From the NCBI GenBank assembly GCA_005880075.1, contig VBJT01000119.1, positions 42,624-65,259 of the forward strand: a stretch of 22,636 nucleotides of DNA. Reading direction: 5' to 3'. Source of the stretch: Chloroflexota bacterium. Its GTDB lineage: Bacteria; Chloroflexota; Dehalococcoidia; SM23-28-2; RBG-16-64-32. The translations under genes were made by a program, and so were the position numbers. Each line of letters opens with the position of its first letter. Within the stretch, counting starts at the first letter, position 1. Below the pieces are notes generated by a model. The model did not search any database. It had not been told where the DNA came from and saw only the letters and a program-made list of their open reading frames with translations. Below, piece after piece: positions 14,408-22,625 of the stretch.

Positions 14408-17400
14408 CTAGGTCCTCCCCTTTCTCGAAACCACTGAGGTCGATTCCCAGCTCCGGCAGGTCCTGCGCGGATGTCTCCGCCAGCAGAACGCGCTCTTCTT
14501 CTTCGTTCAGCACTTCGACCGCCAGCCCGAGGCTTTGCAGCTCTTTGACGAGAACCTTGAAGGACTCGGGCACGCCCGGCTCCTGAATATCTTCGCCTTT
14601 GACGATCGCCTCGTATGTCTTCACGCGGCCGACGACATCGTCTGATTTCACGGTCAGCAACTCCTGGAGTATATGAGCGGCGCCGTAGGCCTCCAGCGCC
14701 CAGACTTCCATTTCGCCGAAGCGCTGTCCGCCGAATTGCGCCTTGCCGCCCAGCGGCTGCTGAGTGATCAGCGAGTAGGGGCCAGTGGAGCGCGCGTGGA
14801 TCTTGTCCTCCACTAGGTGCACCAGCTTCAGCATGTAGATATAACCCACGGTAACCGGCTGGTCGAACGATTCACCGCTGCGGCCGTCATAGAGGATTTG
14901 CTTTCCGTAAATCGGGGCGGCAAGCCCGCGCTCGAGCAGCATCTTCTCCGCCAGCGCATCCAGCTCGCGGTAGTCTTTACCCTTGACCTTGCGCAGGCCC
15001 AGCTGCTCGAGCCACAGTTCGAGGCCCACGCGGGCGGCTTCGCCGACACGCGTGTCATCGAAAACGGCTGCCGGGTCGTGGCCTTTGCTCTCGAGCCACT
15101 TGTTCACCTTCTGCGCATTGACCCGCTCGCCGATGCCGTTGGTGAGTCCATCGCCGCTGACCTCGTGGCCGTTCGGCGACTCGAGCAAGGCAGCGGCCTG
15201 TTCGCAGATCCATGCCCGGCAGAGCGCGTCTTCGATCGTTTTGGGATTGCCGCCGTCAAAAACTGGCGAGATAGCCCGAAAGCCCATGCGGCGCGCCGCC
15301 CAGCCCAGGTGTGTCTCAAGCACCTGACCGATGTTCATGCGGCTGGGCACACCGATCGGGTTGAGGATGATGTCAACCGGCGTGCCGTCCTGGAGGTGCG
15401 GCATATCTTCGGCCGGCAGGATACGGGCGATCACGCCCTTGTTACCGTGCCGTCCAGCCATCTTGTCGCCTTCCGCGATCTTCCGTCGCTGGGCGATGGA
15501 GATACTGACGACCGCCTGGACTCCCGCTGCGAGATCATCGACCATTTCCGCGTACTCGGGCCAACGGCAGTGATGTCCAGGCTGACCGTGGGCCGGACGC
15601 CCGGTCTCGTTGTCCTCCTTGGCCCGAAATCGCGTCTCGATCACCTTTCCGCGTTCGCCGTGCGGGACGCGCAGTGAGCTGTCCTTAACCTCTCGCGCCT
15701 TCTCACCGAAGATGGCGCGCAGCAGTTTCTCCTCGGCGGTGAGCTCGGTTTCACCCTTCGGCGTGATCTTGCCGACGAGGATATCGCCCGATTGTACGTC
15801 GGCCCCGACGCGGACGATCCCATATTCATCGAGGTCAAGCAGGCTCTCTTCGCCGACGTTGGGAATGTCTCGCGTGATCTCCTCCGGACCCAACTTCGTG
15901 TCACGGGCCTCGACTTCGTGCTTCTCGACGTGTATTGAGGTGAACTTGTCGTCGCGGGCCACGCTCTCGGAGATAATGATGGCGTCCTCGAAGTTGTAGC
16001 CTTCCCAGCTCATAAATGCGCAAAGCAATGTCTGTCCGAGCGCCAGCTCACCGGAATCGGTCGACGAGGAGTCGGCCAGAGGCTGGCCGGCGGTTACGCG
16101 GTCACCCCTGCGAACGAGCGCCCGGTGGTTAATACAGGTGCCCTGGTTCGAGCGAACGAATTTGCTGAGCGGGTAGCGGCGCTCGGTGCCGTTATCGTGA
16201 AGGACCGTTATATTGGCTTGTCTGCCCGTTGTCTGGCGGGAATTCTGCGCACCGTCGCTACTTCCACCGGCGACACTGGTAACGACGCCGTCTGCCTCAG
16301 CTAGAATCACCTGCCCGGAGTCCAGGGCCGTCTTCGTCTCCATTCCGGTCGCGATGAGGGGAATTTCGGGGCGGACAAGCGGCACGGCCTGACGTTGCAT
16401 GTTTGCGCCCATCAGCGCGCGGTTGGCGTCGTCATGCTCGAGAAACGGAATGAGCGAGGCTGCTACGGAGACGATCTGCTTCGGCGAGAGGTCTAGATAG
16501 TCGATTTGATCGGCGTGCGCCGTGCTGAACTCGCCTTTCGCGCGGACCTCCAGCCTCTCCTCGAGGAAGCGGCCCTTTTCGTCCAGCGGCGAGTTGGCTT
16601 GTGCGACTACAAACTCCTCTTCCTCGTCAGCCGAGAGGTAATCAACCTGGTCGGAGACGAAGGGCATTACAGGAATCGTCTTCTCCGCCGCTGCCGAGAG
16701 CTTCTTCGCAAGCGCTTCGTCGATCTCCTGACCGGCCTTCGCGATCACCTTGCCATCAGCGCCGTCAACGTCCTCTCGTACCGCCTGCCCGGTCAGGTCG
16801 CGCGAGTTCTTGGAAAGCTCCCGCACGACCTTGCGGTATGGAGTCTCGATGAACCCGTACTGGTTCACCCGGCCGAACGTCGCTAGGCTGCCGATAAGAC
16901 CAATGTTCGGGCCTTCCGGCGTCTCGATCGGGCAGATGCGCCCGTAGTGGCTGAAGTGTACGTCGCGCACGTCAAACCCTGCCCGGTCTCGGGACAGACC
17001 GCCGGGGCCGAGGGCCGACAGTCTTCGCTTGTGCGTTAGCTCCGCCAGCGGGTTCGTCTGGTCCATAAACTGTGAGAGTTGCGACCCGCCGAAGAACTCC
17101 TTGATCGCGGCCACCACTGGGCGGATGTTCACGAGCTGGCTCGGCGCTGTCTCTTGGGGATCGGTGATTGTCATCCGTTCGCGGATCACGCGCTCCATGC
17201 GGAGAAGACCGATGCGGAACTGGTTCTGGATGAGCTCGCCCACGGTCCGGACTCGCCTGTTGCCCAGATGATCGATGTCGTCGGACTTGCCTCCGCCGTT
17301 GTTAAGGCGAACAATTTCGCGAACGATGGCGATCAGGTCATCGGGCGTGAGCACGCGCTCCTGGGTAGCGTTGTTCCTGCCGAGACGCTTGTTGACCTTG

Positions 17401-18377
17401 TAGCGGCCCACCTTGCCGAGGTCATAGCGTCGCGGGTTGAAGAACAGCGAGCTGATCAGGCCGCGGGCGTTGTCGATCGTGGGGGGGTCCCCGGGCCTCA
17501 GCCGCCGGTAGAACTCAAGCAGAGCCTGCTCCTTGTTCTCGGAGCTAGGATCGCGGTCCAGCGTTGATTTGATAAATGCGTGGTCTGGGTTGTTGTCGAT
17601 GTCTGCGAAGAGCGCCAGGACACGATCGCTCGTTCCCAGCACCTGAAGAAGCTGGTGCCGCAGCTTGTCCGCCTCGCGCTCCGTCTTGGCGTTCGCGATC
17701 TTCTCCTCAATCTCCCTGATCTCGGCGGCGCTTGGGTGCTTCGGCAACAGTTCCGGCTCGTCGATCGCGCGGAGCAGTGTCGTGATAGGAATCTTCCGCT
17801 TGCGATCCACCTTGACAGCGACGACGTCGCGGTTCGAGGTCTCAAATTCCAGCCAGGCGCCGCGGTTGGGAATGAGCTTCGCGTAGCAGAGGTCCCGCCC
17901 GCTGGTCTGGTCGCGCTCAAGCGTCAGGTACACGCCCGGGGAGCGCACAAGCTGCGAGACGACGACGCGCTCGGCGCCGTTGATGATGAACGTGCCCATC
18001 GCGGTCATGAGCGGGAAATCTCCCATGAAGATCTCCTGCTCCTTGATCTCGCCCGTCTCCTTGACCAGAAGCTGGACGTTCACGCGCAGAGGAGCCGCGT
18101 ACGTAGCGTCGCGTTCCCGGCATTCCTCCTGGCTGTACTTCGGCTCGTCGAACCGGTAGTCGCTGAAGCGCATCTCGAGCCGGTTGCCCGTGAAATCCTG
18201 GATCGGCGAGATCTCGTCGAATAGCTCCCGCAGGCCTTCCTCGATGAATATCTTGTAGGAATCGACCTGAATCTGGACGAGCGCCGGAAGGGGGATTACA
18301 TCAGGGATGCGTGAGTACGACTTAACGATGTGCGGAACGCGAAACTTCTCATAGACGACTTCTCGTGGGACAACCAT
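14391..18377 (-). CDS. rpoB: DNA-directed RNA polymerase subunit beta
   Basis: The 1328-residue beta subunit, forming the other half of the polymerase cleft. Conserved landmarks are SQLSQFMDQTNPLAELTHKRRLSALGPGG (the rifampicin pocket, with the usual Gln, Asp, His and Ser all wild type), SWEGYNFEDAI, GDKMAGRHGNKG, GTPVDIILNPIGVPSRMNIGQ, and GGQRFGEMEVWALEAYGA near the end. ATG 18377 is preferred over GTG 18383 because AAGGAG lies 9 bases before the ATG and only 3 before the GTG. Unusual parts are a helical charged insertion in the N-terminal third (PSAAEIREIEEKI onward) and an insertion near residues 918-945, before DDLAAGVQ. It is transcribed with rpoC. The upstream neighbour is a transporter, not rplL. 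Confidence 0.98.
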   Translation of the reverse strand: MVVPREVVYEKFRVPHIVKSYSRIPDVIPLPALVQIQVDSYKIFIEEGLRELFDEISPIQDFTGNRLEMRFSDYRFDEPKYSQEECRERDATYAAPLRVNVQLLVKETGEIKEQEIFMGDFPLMTAMGTFIINGAERVVVSQLVRSPGVYLTLERDQTSGRDLCYAKLIPNRGAWLEFETSNRDVVAVKVDRKRKIPITTLLRAIDEPELLPKHPSAAEIREIEEKIANAKTEREADKLRHQLLQVLGTSDRVLALFADIDNNPDHAFIKSTLDRDPSSENKEQALLEFYRRLRPGDPPTIDNARGLISSLFFNPRRYDLGKVGRYKVNKRLGRNNATQERVLTPDDLIAIVREIVRLNNGGGKSDDIDHLGNRRVRTVGELIQNQFRIGLLRMERVIRERMTITDPQETAPSQLVNIRPVVAAIKEFFGGSQLSQFMDQTNPLAELTHKRRLSALGPGGLSRDRAGFDVRDVHFSHYGRICPIETPEGPNIGLIGSLATFGRVNQYGFIETPYRKVVRELSKNSRDLTGQAVREDVDGADGKVIAKAGQEIDEALAKKLSAAAEKTIPVMPFVSDQVDYLSADEEEEFVVAQANSPLDEKGRFLEERLEVRAKGEFSTAHADQIDYLDLSPKQIVSVAASLIPFLEHDDANRALMGANMQRQAVPLVRPEIPLIATGMETKTALDSGQVILAEADGVVTSVAGGSSDGAQNSRQTTGRQANITVLHDNGTERRYPLSKFVRSNQGTCINHRALVRRGDRVTAGQPLADSSSTDSGELALGQTLLCAFMSWEGYNFEDAIIISESVARDDKFTSIHVEKHEVEARDTKLGPEEITRDIPNVGEESLLDLDEYGIVRVGADVQSGDILVGKITPKGETELTAEEKLLRAIFGEKAREVKDSSLRVPHGERGKVIETRFRAKEDNETGRPAHGQPGHHCRWPEYAEMVDDLAAGVQAVVSISIAQRRKIAEGDKMAGRHGNKGVIARILPAEDMPHLQDGTPVDIILNPIGVPSRMNIGQVLETHLGWAARRMGFRAISPVFDGGNPKTIEDALCRAWICEQAAALLESPNGHEVSGDGLTNGIGERVNAQKVNKWLESKGHDPAAVFDDTRVGEAARVGLELWLEQLGLRKVKGKDYRELDALAEKMLLERGLAAPIYGKQILYDGRSGESFDQPVTVGYIYMLKLVHLVEDKIHARSTGPYSLITQQPLGGKAQFGGQRFGEMEVWALEAYGAAHILQELLTVKSDDVVGRVKTYEAIVKGEDIQEPGVPESFKVLVKELQSLGLAVEVLNEEEERVLLAETSAQDLPELGIDLSGFEKGEDLVGSGS

Positions 18378-18494
18378 GCACACCCTCTCCTTAAGAGGCT
18401 AAAGCGCTGCTCTGGATATGGGAATACAGCCTATCGGCAAAGACAATGAGACAGGGAAATGAGCAATCGGGGACTCGACACCATCCGTGATGAT

Positions 18495-18523
18495 AATTTA
18501 GCATCGGCAAAGCAAATTGTCAA
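18495..18523 (-). promoter_or_regulatory. Candidate rpoBC promoter
   Basis: On the minus strand a perfect TTGACA (18523-18518) is followed after 17 bp by TAAATT (18500-18495, four of six matches to TATAAT). Transcription would start near 18488, leaving a leader of about 110 bases before the rpoB ATG. A 10-bp repeat ATCGGCAAAG lies in and below it (18503-18512 and 18433-18442). Confidence 0.6.
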
Positions 18524-18570
18524 TGTGATCCGGGCTTATTTCAGCTTCTATGAAACGCCTTTACGACCCG

Positions 18571-19503
18571 CTAGTCCGCCGCGGCGACGGGTGCCACCGG
18601 TCTCACCTGCGTTCCCGGCGAGCTCCCGCGGAAGACGATCGCGACCCCGCCGATGATCAGCACCGTGCCGAGCAGCGTGTCTACACCGATAGATTCGTTG
18701 AGCACTGCCCAACCGAGAAACAGTCCAACGAGCGGAATGACATACGTCACCAGCGAGGCGCGCACGCTGCCGGTCACATCTATCAGCCAGAGGTACGCCA
18801 CATAGGCGACACCCGTCGCTCCAGCCCCTAGCGCCAGCAGGCAGAGCCATGCCTCGATGCTTAGAGAGTAGTCCGGGATGCCCTCGACGGCGAGCAGGAT
18901 GGGCACAGACAGCACGGCGCCTGCTGCCACTTGCAGCGCCGAAAGGCCGAGCGGGTCGGTCGAGCGCAAGAGTGTGCGCGAGAAGACCGAGCCGACGCCG
19001 TAGCAAGCCGACGAAAGGATAACCGCGAGCTGGCCTAGCACGCTGGAACTCGTCAAGTCGAACGTATCGTTGCCGGTCAGGACAAGAACGCCCAGAAAGC
19101 TAACCACCAATCCGCTGGCGCGCGCCGTTGTGAAACGCTCTTCCGGCAGGACCACAGTCGCAAATAATGCCGTGAAAATAGGCATCGTTGAGTTGAGGAC
19201 CGAGGCGGTTCCACTCTCGATATGCTCCTCGCCCCAGGCGATTAGGGCAAACGGCGCGATATTTGCGACGAGAGCAAGAATACTCACCTTCCCAATGAGC
19301 GACGGCGTCCGGGTCAGCGGCAAACCGCGCAGGCGAATGAACGTCATGATCGCGACGGCACCAATGCATAGCCTTCCCGTAGCAACTTCCAGCGGTCCGG
19401 TGTCATCGACGAGGACTTTGATGAAGAGGAACGACGCGCCCCAGACGCAGCCGAGCGCCAGTAGGACAACCGGCGCCCTCGCGTCTGCGGAGCGACGGTT
19501 CAT
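18571..19503 (-). CDS. EamA/DMT-family transporter
   Basis: A 310-residue inner-membrane protein of the drug/metabolite transporter superfamily, with two EamA halves and about ten transmembrane helices. The first half starts with VVLLALGCVWGASFLFIKV and contains ALIAWGEEHIESGTASVLNSTMPIFTALFA, the typical EamA helix 3-4 segment. The second half mirrors it with GVAYVAYLWLIDVTGSVRASLVTYVIPLVGLFLGW. Such proteins export amino acids, metabolites or drugs, but substrate cannot be predicted. The start is set at ATG 19503 (GGAGG three bases upstream), because residues further upstream are Arg/Ser-rich and out of character and run antiparallel-free over the ada gene in another frame. Even so it overlaps the ada frame by 101 bp, so coupled expression is likely. 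Confidence 0.86.
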   Translation of the reverse strand: MNRRSADARAPVVLLALGCVWGASFLFIKVLVDDTGPLEVATGRLCIGAVAIMTFIRLRGLPLTRTPSLIGKVSILALVANIAPFALIAWGEEHIESGTASVLNSTMPIFTALFATVVLPEERFTTARASGLVVSFLGVLVLTGNDTFDLTSSSVLGQLAVILSSACYGVGSVFSRTLLRSTDPLGLSALQVAAGAVLSVPILLAVEGIPDYSLSIEAWLCLLALGAGATGVAYVAYLWLIDVTGSVRASLVTYVIPLVGLFLGWAVLNESIGVDTLLGTVLIIGGVAIVFRGSSPGTQVRPVAPVAAAD

Positions 19504-20587
19504 CCGCCTCCGCGCGGGCCAGGAGCTCGCGCTTGCGGTGGACGCCGCCCCCGTACCCGCCGAGATCGCCGTTCCCGCGAATAACGCGATGGCAAGGGAC
19601 CGTGAGCGCCACGGGGTTATCCGCGCAAGCGTTAGCCACGGCCCGCACCGCCTTCGGTCGGCCAATCTCCTTCGCGATCTCGCCATAGGACCGTGTCTGG
19701 CCGTTCGCGATTGCTCGCAAGGCCTGGTAGACGCGCCCTTGGAAGACGGTCACGCGGATGTCCAACGGTAGGTCCACACTTGGTTCGCCGGTTGAGATGT
19801 GCTGAATCAGCGCCTCAGCCCAGTGCGACAACTTGCCCGGCTCGTCGGCGCTGAAGCGCTCGATTTGCGCCGCCGGGTACTCCTTTTGGAGGATTGCCTC
19901 CAGGTGCTCATCGCGGTTCCCCATTTTCACGGAGCAGACGCCCCGCTCGGTCGCGGCAACGAGAAGGCGCCCGAGCGGCGAATCGAGGATCGTGTAGCGA
20001 ATGTTCATCCCGCTGCCGCGGCGGCGGTATGTGGCAGGCGTCATACCCAGCGTTGCGCCGGCCGACTCGTAAAGCCGGCTGCTCGAACCATAACCCGCGT
20101 CATAGAGGGCACCCGTAACGTCGCTACCGTTGCGGAGCCCGTCCTTGAGCCGCTCGACGCGACGGGCGGCGGCGTACTGGTGTGGGGAGAGGCCCATCGC
20201 CCGCTTGAACGTCCGCTGGAGGTGATAGCGGCTGACGCCGAAGCGCGAGGCCAGTGCGGCCAGCGTTGTTCGACCTACATTCTCGCCGTCCAGGAGCCCA
20301 CAGATCTCCTTCATGAGCTGCGCGCGGTCCGGCTTCTCGCCCCGCGGGTCGCAGCGCTTGCAAGCCCGAAAGCCGGCCGCCTCGGCGTCGTCCGGCGTGT
20401 CAAAAAAAACGACGCGCTCGCGGGCAGGACGGCGCGCCGGGCATGAAGGCCGGCAGTAGACGCCGGTAGAGAGCACTCCACTCACGAATGCACCATCATA
20501 GGCCCAATCGCGCTCCGTCACCGCCGCCCAACGCTCGTCGTCGTCGATCGCCGTTCTTGCCATTACGCCCGCATCTGCAATAACCAT
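19403..20587 (-). CDS. ada: Bifunctional Ada: methylphosphotriester/O6-methylguanine-DNA methyltransferase and regulator
   Basis: A 394-residue protein of three parts. The N-terminal Ada zinc domain has C45, C49, C76 and C79, with the same 31-residue spacing as E. coli C38/C69; C45 would accept methyl groups from phosphotriesters. An AraC-type helix-turn-helix spans about 106-190 (LASRFGVSRYHLQRTFKRAMGLSP). The C-terminal methyltransferase has the suicide Cys C332 in PCHRV and the GQTRSYGEIA segment. It repairs alkylated DNA and, once methylated, activates its own regulon. ATG 20587 is supported by GGAGGTGA 5 bases upstream. After the normal end (about RKRELLARAEADE) the frame runs on for about 30 Arg-rich residues over the transporter gene, an apparent stop loss. 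It is divergent from the flavin oxidoreductase. Confidence 0.94.
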   Translation of the reverse strand: MVIADAGVMARTAIDDDERWAAVTERDWAYDGAFVSGVLSTGVYCRPSCPARRPARERVVFFDTPDDAEAAGFRACKRCDPRGEKPDRAQLMKEICGLLDGENVGRTTLAALASRFGVSRYHLQRTFKRAMGLSPHQYAAARRVERLKDGLRNGSDVTGALYDAGYGSSSRLYESAGATLGMTPATYRRRGSGMNIRYTILDSPLGRLLVAATERGVCSVKMGNRDEHLEAILQKEYPAAQIERFSADEPGKLSHWAEALIQHISTGEPSVDLPLDIRVTVFQGRVYQALRAIANGQTRSYGEIAKEIGRPKAVRAVANACADNPVALTVPCHRVIRGNGDLGGYGGGVHRKRELLARAEADEPSLRRREGAGCPTGARLRLGRVVPLHQSPRR

Positions 20588-20669
20588 CGCGTCACCTCCA
20601 CGCCTGAAAATACTCGGGTGGCGCGAACGCTACTATCCGGATGTTGCCTTTAAAGCCACGAAGGGGGAT

Positions 20670-20708
20670 TGTGAACGCGAATGTCACACGTCGTTGCTTC
20701 ACTAGTGA
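20670..20708. promoter_or_regulatory. Clustered TCAC/GTGA half sites in the divergent intergenic region
   Basis: TGTGA (20670-20674) and TCACA (20684-20688) form an inverted repeat with a 9-bp spacer, followed by the perfect palindrome TCACTAGTGA (20699-20708). A -10-like TACTAT (20709-20714) for the oxidoreductase follows immediately. The cluster lies between ada and the oxidoreductase and could be an operator for either. The CRP-like half sites have the wrong spacing for CRP. Confidence 0.35.
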
Positions 20709-20759
20709 TACTATCCAGTACGCTGCAACGATGGAACATACGACAGCAGGAGGTGGCCT

Positions 20760-21872
20760 GTGAAGTTCGGAATCTTCTACGAGATTTCCGTCCCGCGCCC
20801 GTGGGACCCGGAGTCCGAGCGGACTGTCTACGAGCGGGCGCTCGAACAGGTGCGGCTCGCCGACGAGCTTGGCTTCGACCAGGTGTGGGCCGTCGAGCAC
20901 CACTTTCTGGAGGAGTACTCGCACTGTTCTTCGCCGGAGATCTTCCTCACCGCATGCGCCGTTCAGACGGAGCGGATCCGCGTCGGCCACGGCATCGTCG
21001 TTTGCGTGCCGCAGATCAACCACCCGGTCCGCATCGCCGAGCGGGCCGCTACCCTCGACATCATCTCGGGCGGCCGCCTAGAAATGGGTACCGGGCGCTC
21101 CGCCACCTGGACCGAGCTCGGCGCATTCTGCGCCAACCCGGACGACACCAAGAAGACCTGGGATGAGATCGTGCGCTGCTTGCCGAAAATGTGGACTCAG
21201 GAGCGCTTCAGCCACGAGGGTGCCGCCTTCCGGATGCCGCCGCGCGCTATCCTACCGAAGCCATACCAGAAGCCGCACCCGCCGATGTGGGTCGCCATTA
21301 CCAGCCCGGGCACCGAGATCGACGGCGCAGACCGCGGGCTCGGCTGGCTCGGGCTCACCTTCGGCGGCCTCGAAGAGCAGGAGAAGCGGATAACCGAGTA
21401 CCGGAGGAGGATAAAGGTCTGCGAGCCGGTCGGCGAGGTCGTCAATGAGCAAGTCAATACCGTGAACTTCCTCTACTGCCACGAGGACGACGCGACCGGC
21501 ATCGCGACCGGCCGCCGCCTCCAGGGCACATTCGGCTACATGGCCGCGCAGCTGCTGTCCGCCCGCGAAGCATATCCAACGCCGTCGTACCCGGCGCTCG
21601 GCCTTCTGCCGCAACTCCGCCCGGACGCAGACAGCCCGGGCGACTCCGTCCGCGTGCCGGACGGCCTTTGCATCGGCAGTCCAGACCGCATCATCGAGGC
21701 GATCAAGAAGTGGGAGTCGGTCGGCGCGGACCGCGTGAACTTTCTGCTGAACGCGATGGAGGTCGTCCCGCAGGAGGAGGTGCTGGCTAGCCTGCGCCTC
21801 TTCGCTAAAGAGGTGATGCCGCGGTTCGCGAAGACGGAGAAGGCTGAACCGGCAGCGGTGGCCGGCGGCTAG
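20760..21872 (+). CDS. LLM-class (luciferase-like) flavin-dependent oxidoreductase
   Basis: A 370-residue TIM-barrel oxidoreductase of the bacterial luciferase/F420-reductase family, which uses FMN or F420 to oxidise or reduce small organic substrates in the cytoplasm. The start MKFGIFYE, the segment ALEQVRLADELGFDQVWAVEHHF, the barrel strand RIRVGHGIVV, and HPVRIAERAATLDIISGGRLEMGTGRS are typical of the family. The DRIIEAIKKWESVGADRVNF segment marks the C-terminal barrel helix. GTG 20760 has a strong AGGAGGTG ribosome site. It is followed 3 bp later by the acetoacetate-decarboxylase-like gene, so both are almost surely one transcript. Cofactor and substrate are not readable. Confidence 0.92.
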   Translation: MKFGIFYEISVPRPWDPESERTVYERALEQVRLADELGFDQVWAVEHHFLEEYSHCSSPEIFLTACAVQTERIRVGHGIVVCVPQINHPVRIAERAATLDIISGGRLEMGTGRSATWTELGAFCANPDDTKKTWDEIVRCLPKMWTQERFSHEGAAFRMPPRAILPKPYQKPHPPMWVAITSPGTEIDGADRGLGWLGLTFGGLEEQEKRITEYRRRIKVCEPVGEVVNEQVNTVNFLYCHEDDATGIATGRRLQGTFGYMAAQLLSAREAYPTPSYPALGLLPQLRPDADSPGDSVRVPDGLCIGSPDRIIEAIKKWESVGADRVNFLLNAMEVVPQEEVLASLRLFAKEVMPRFAKTEKAEPAAVAGG

Positions 21873-21875
21873 CAA

Positions 21876-22625
21876 ATGCCCCTCTCAGGAACGCTCGACG
21901 TCGGTCCGCGTCTCGCCGACGCGCCCAGGCTCGATAATTACGACACCGAAGCGTGGGAGATCGCCGGCGTTGAGTTGCTCAATCTGACGTTTGAGATCGA
22001 CGATGCGCAGATGACCTCCGCCTTGCCTCCGGCCCTCCACCCGACAATCCCGCCGGTTGCTTACTTCAGCGTGGCTGCATATCCAGAGAGCCCGATCGGT
22101 CCGTTCAACCTCGCGCAGGTGCGCATCGGCTGCCGCGCGTCCGCCCTGCCGCGCGGCTTCCTCCTCCGCGCGTACAGCGACTCGCCAGCAGCCATCGATG
22201 CGCTGGGCCACCGCTGGGGCTACAATTGCCGTCCAGCCGACGTACGCCTGCGCCGCTACCACGACCGCATACTCGGCACCGTTACGATCGACGGCCACGA
22301 AATCCTTCGCGCGTCCCTCGCCGATCCGCTGCCGATCTCCGGCGGCAGCATCTTCCACGTCTCGACGATGAACCTTGCCCGCGCGGACGACGACGGCGGT
22401 CGGGGCGTACTGGTACAGGTCGATCCTGCCTATGTCTTCCAGCGCGCTGAGAGAGGAATGCCCGAAGTGACGGCCTTCGAGCGGTCTGCCTGGAACGCGG
22501 AGGGAATAGAGCCTGTCTGGCCGGTCACAGCGACCTTCGTCCGCTGCGACACCGGCTTCCCGCGCATCCGCTACGTCCTCGACGCCCAGCAACCGGCGAG
22601 AACGGGCACCCGCAAGTTGCGCTAG
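21876..22625 (+). CDS. Acetoacetate-decarboxylase-fold protein lacking the catalytic lysine
   Basis: A 249-residue protein with the layout of the acetoacetate decarboxylase (ADC) superfamily: PPVAYFSVAAYPESPIGPFNLAQV (59-82), GFLLRAYSDSPAAIDALGHRWGY (94-116), then RLRRYHD and GTVTIDGHEILRASLADPLP. The family GREMYGYPKK-type motif, whose Lys forms the Schiff base in true ADC, reads GHRWGYNCRP here (N117, C118, R119). The acidic partner expected after GPY is also missing (GPFNLA). The only Lys in the protein is K247, two residues from the end. True decarboxylation by the ADC mechanism is therefore unlikely. It starts at ATG 21876, 3 bp after the oxidoreductase stop, and is probably coupled to it. 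Function is unknown. Confidence 0.75.
   Translation: MPLSGTLDVGPRLADAPRLDNYDTEAWEIAGVELLNLTFEIDDAQMTSALPPALHPTIPPVAYFSVAAYPESPIGPFNLAQVRIGCRASALPRGFLLRAYSDSPAAIDALGHRWGYNCRPADVRLRRYHDRILGTVTIDGHEILRASLADPLPISGGSIFHVSTMNLARADDDGGRGVLVQVDPAYVFQRAERGMPEVTAFERSAWNAEGIEPVWPVTATFVRCDTGFPRIRYVLDAQQPARTGTRKLR

Noticed and set aside
14817..15677. 286-residue frame opposite rpoB
   Set aside because: It lies fully antisense within a highly conserved gene and reads like the mirror of rpoB codon bias; no family features.
19504..19686. N-terminal extension of the EamA transporter (61 residues)
   Set aside because: The extra residues are Arg/Ala/Ser-rich, do not resemble transporters, and lie over the conserved methyltransferase codons of ada; ATG 19503 fits the family start.
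20670..20688. CRP-type binding site TGTGA...TCACA
   Set aside because: The spacer is 9 bp, not the 6 bp of CRP sites, and no CRP-like gene is in view; kept only as a generic inverted repeat.
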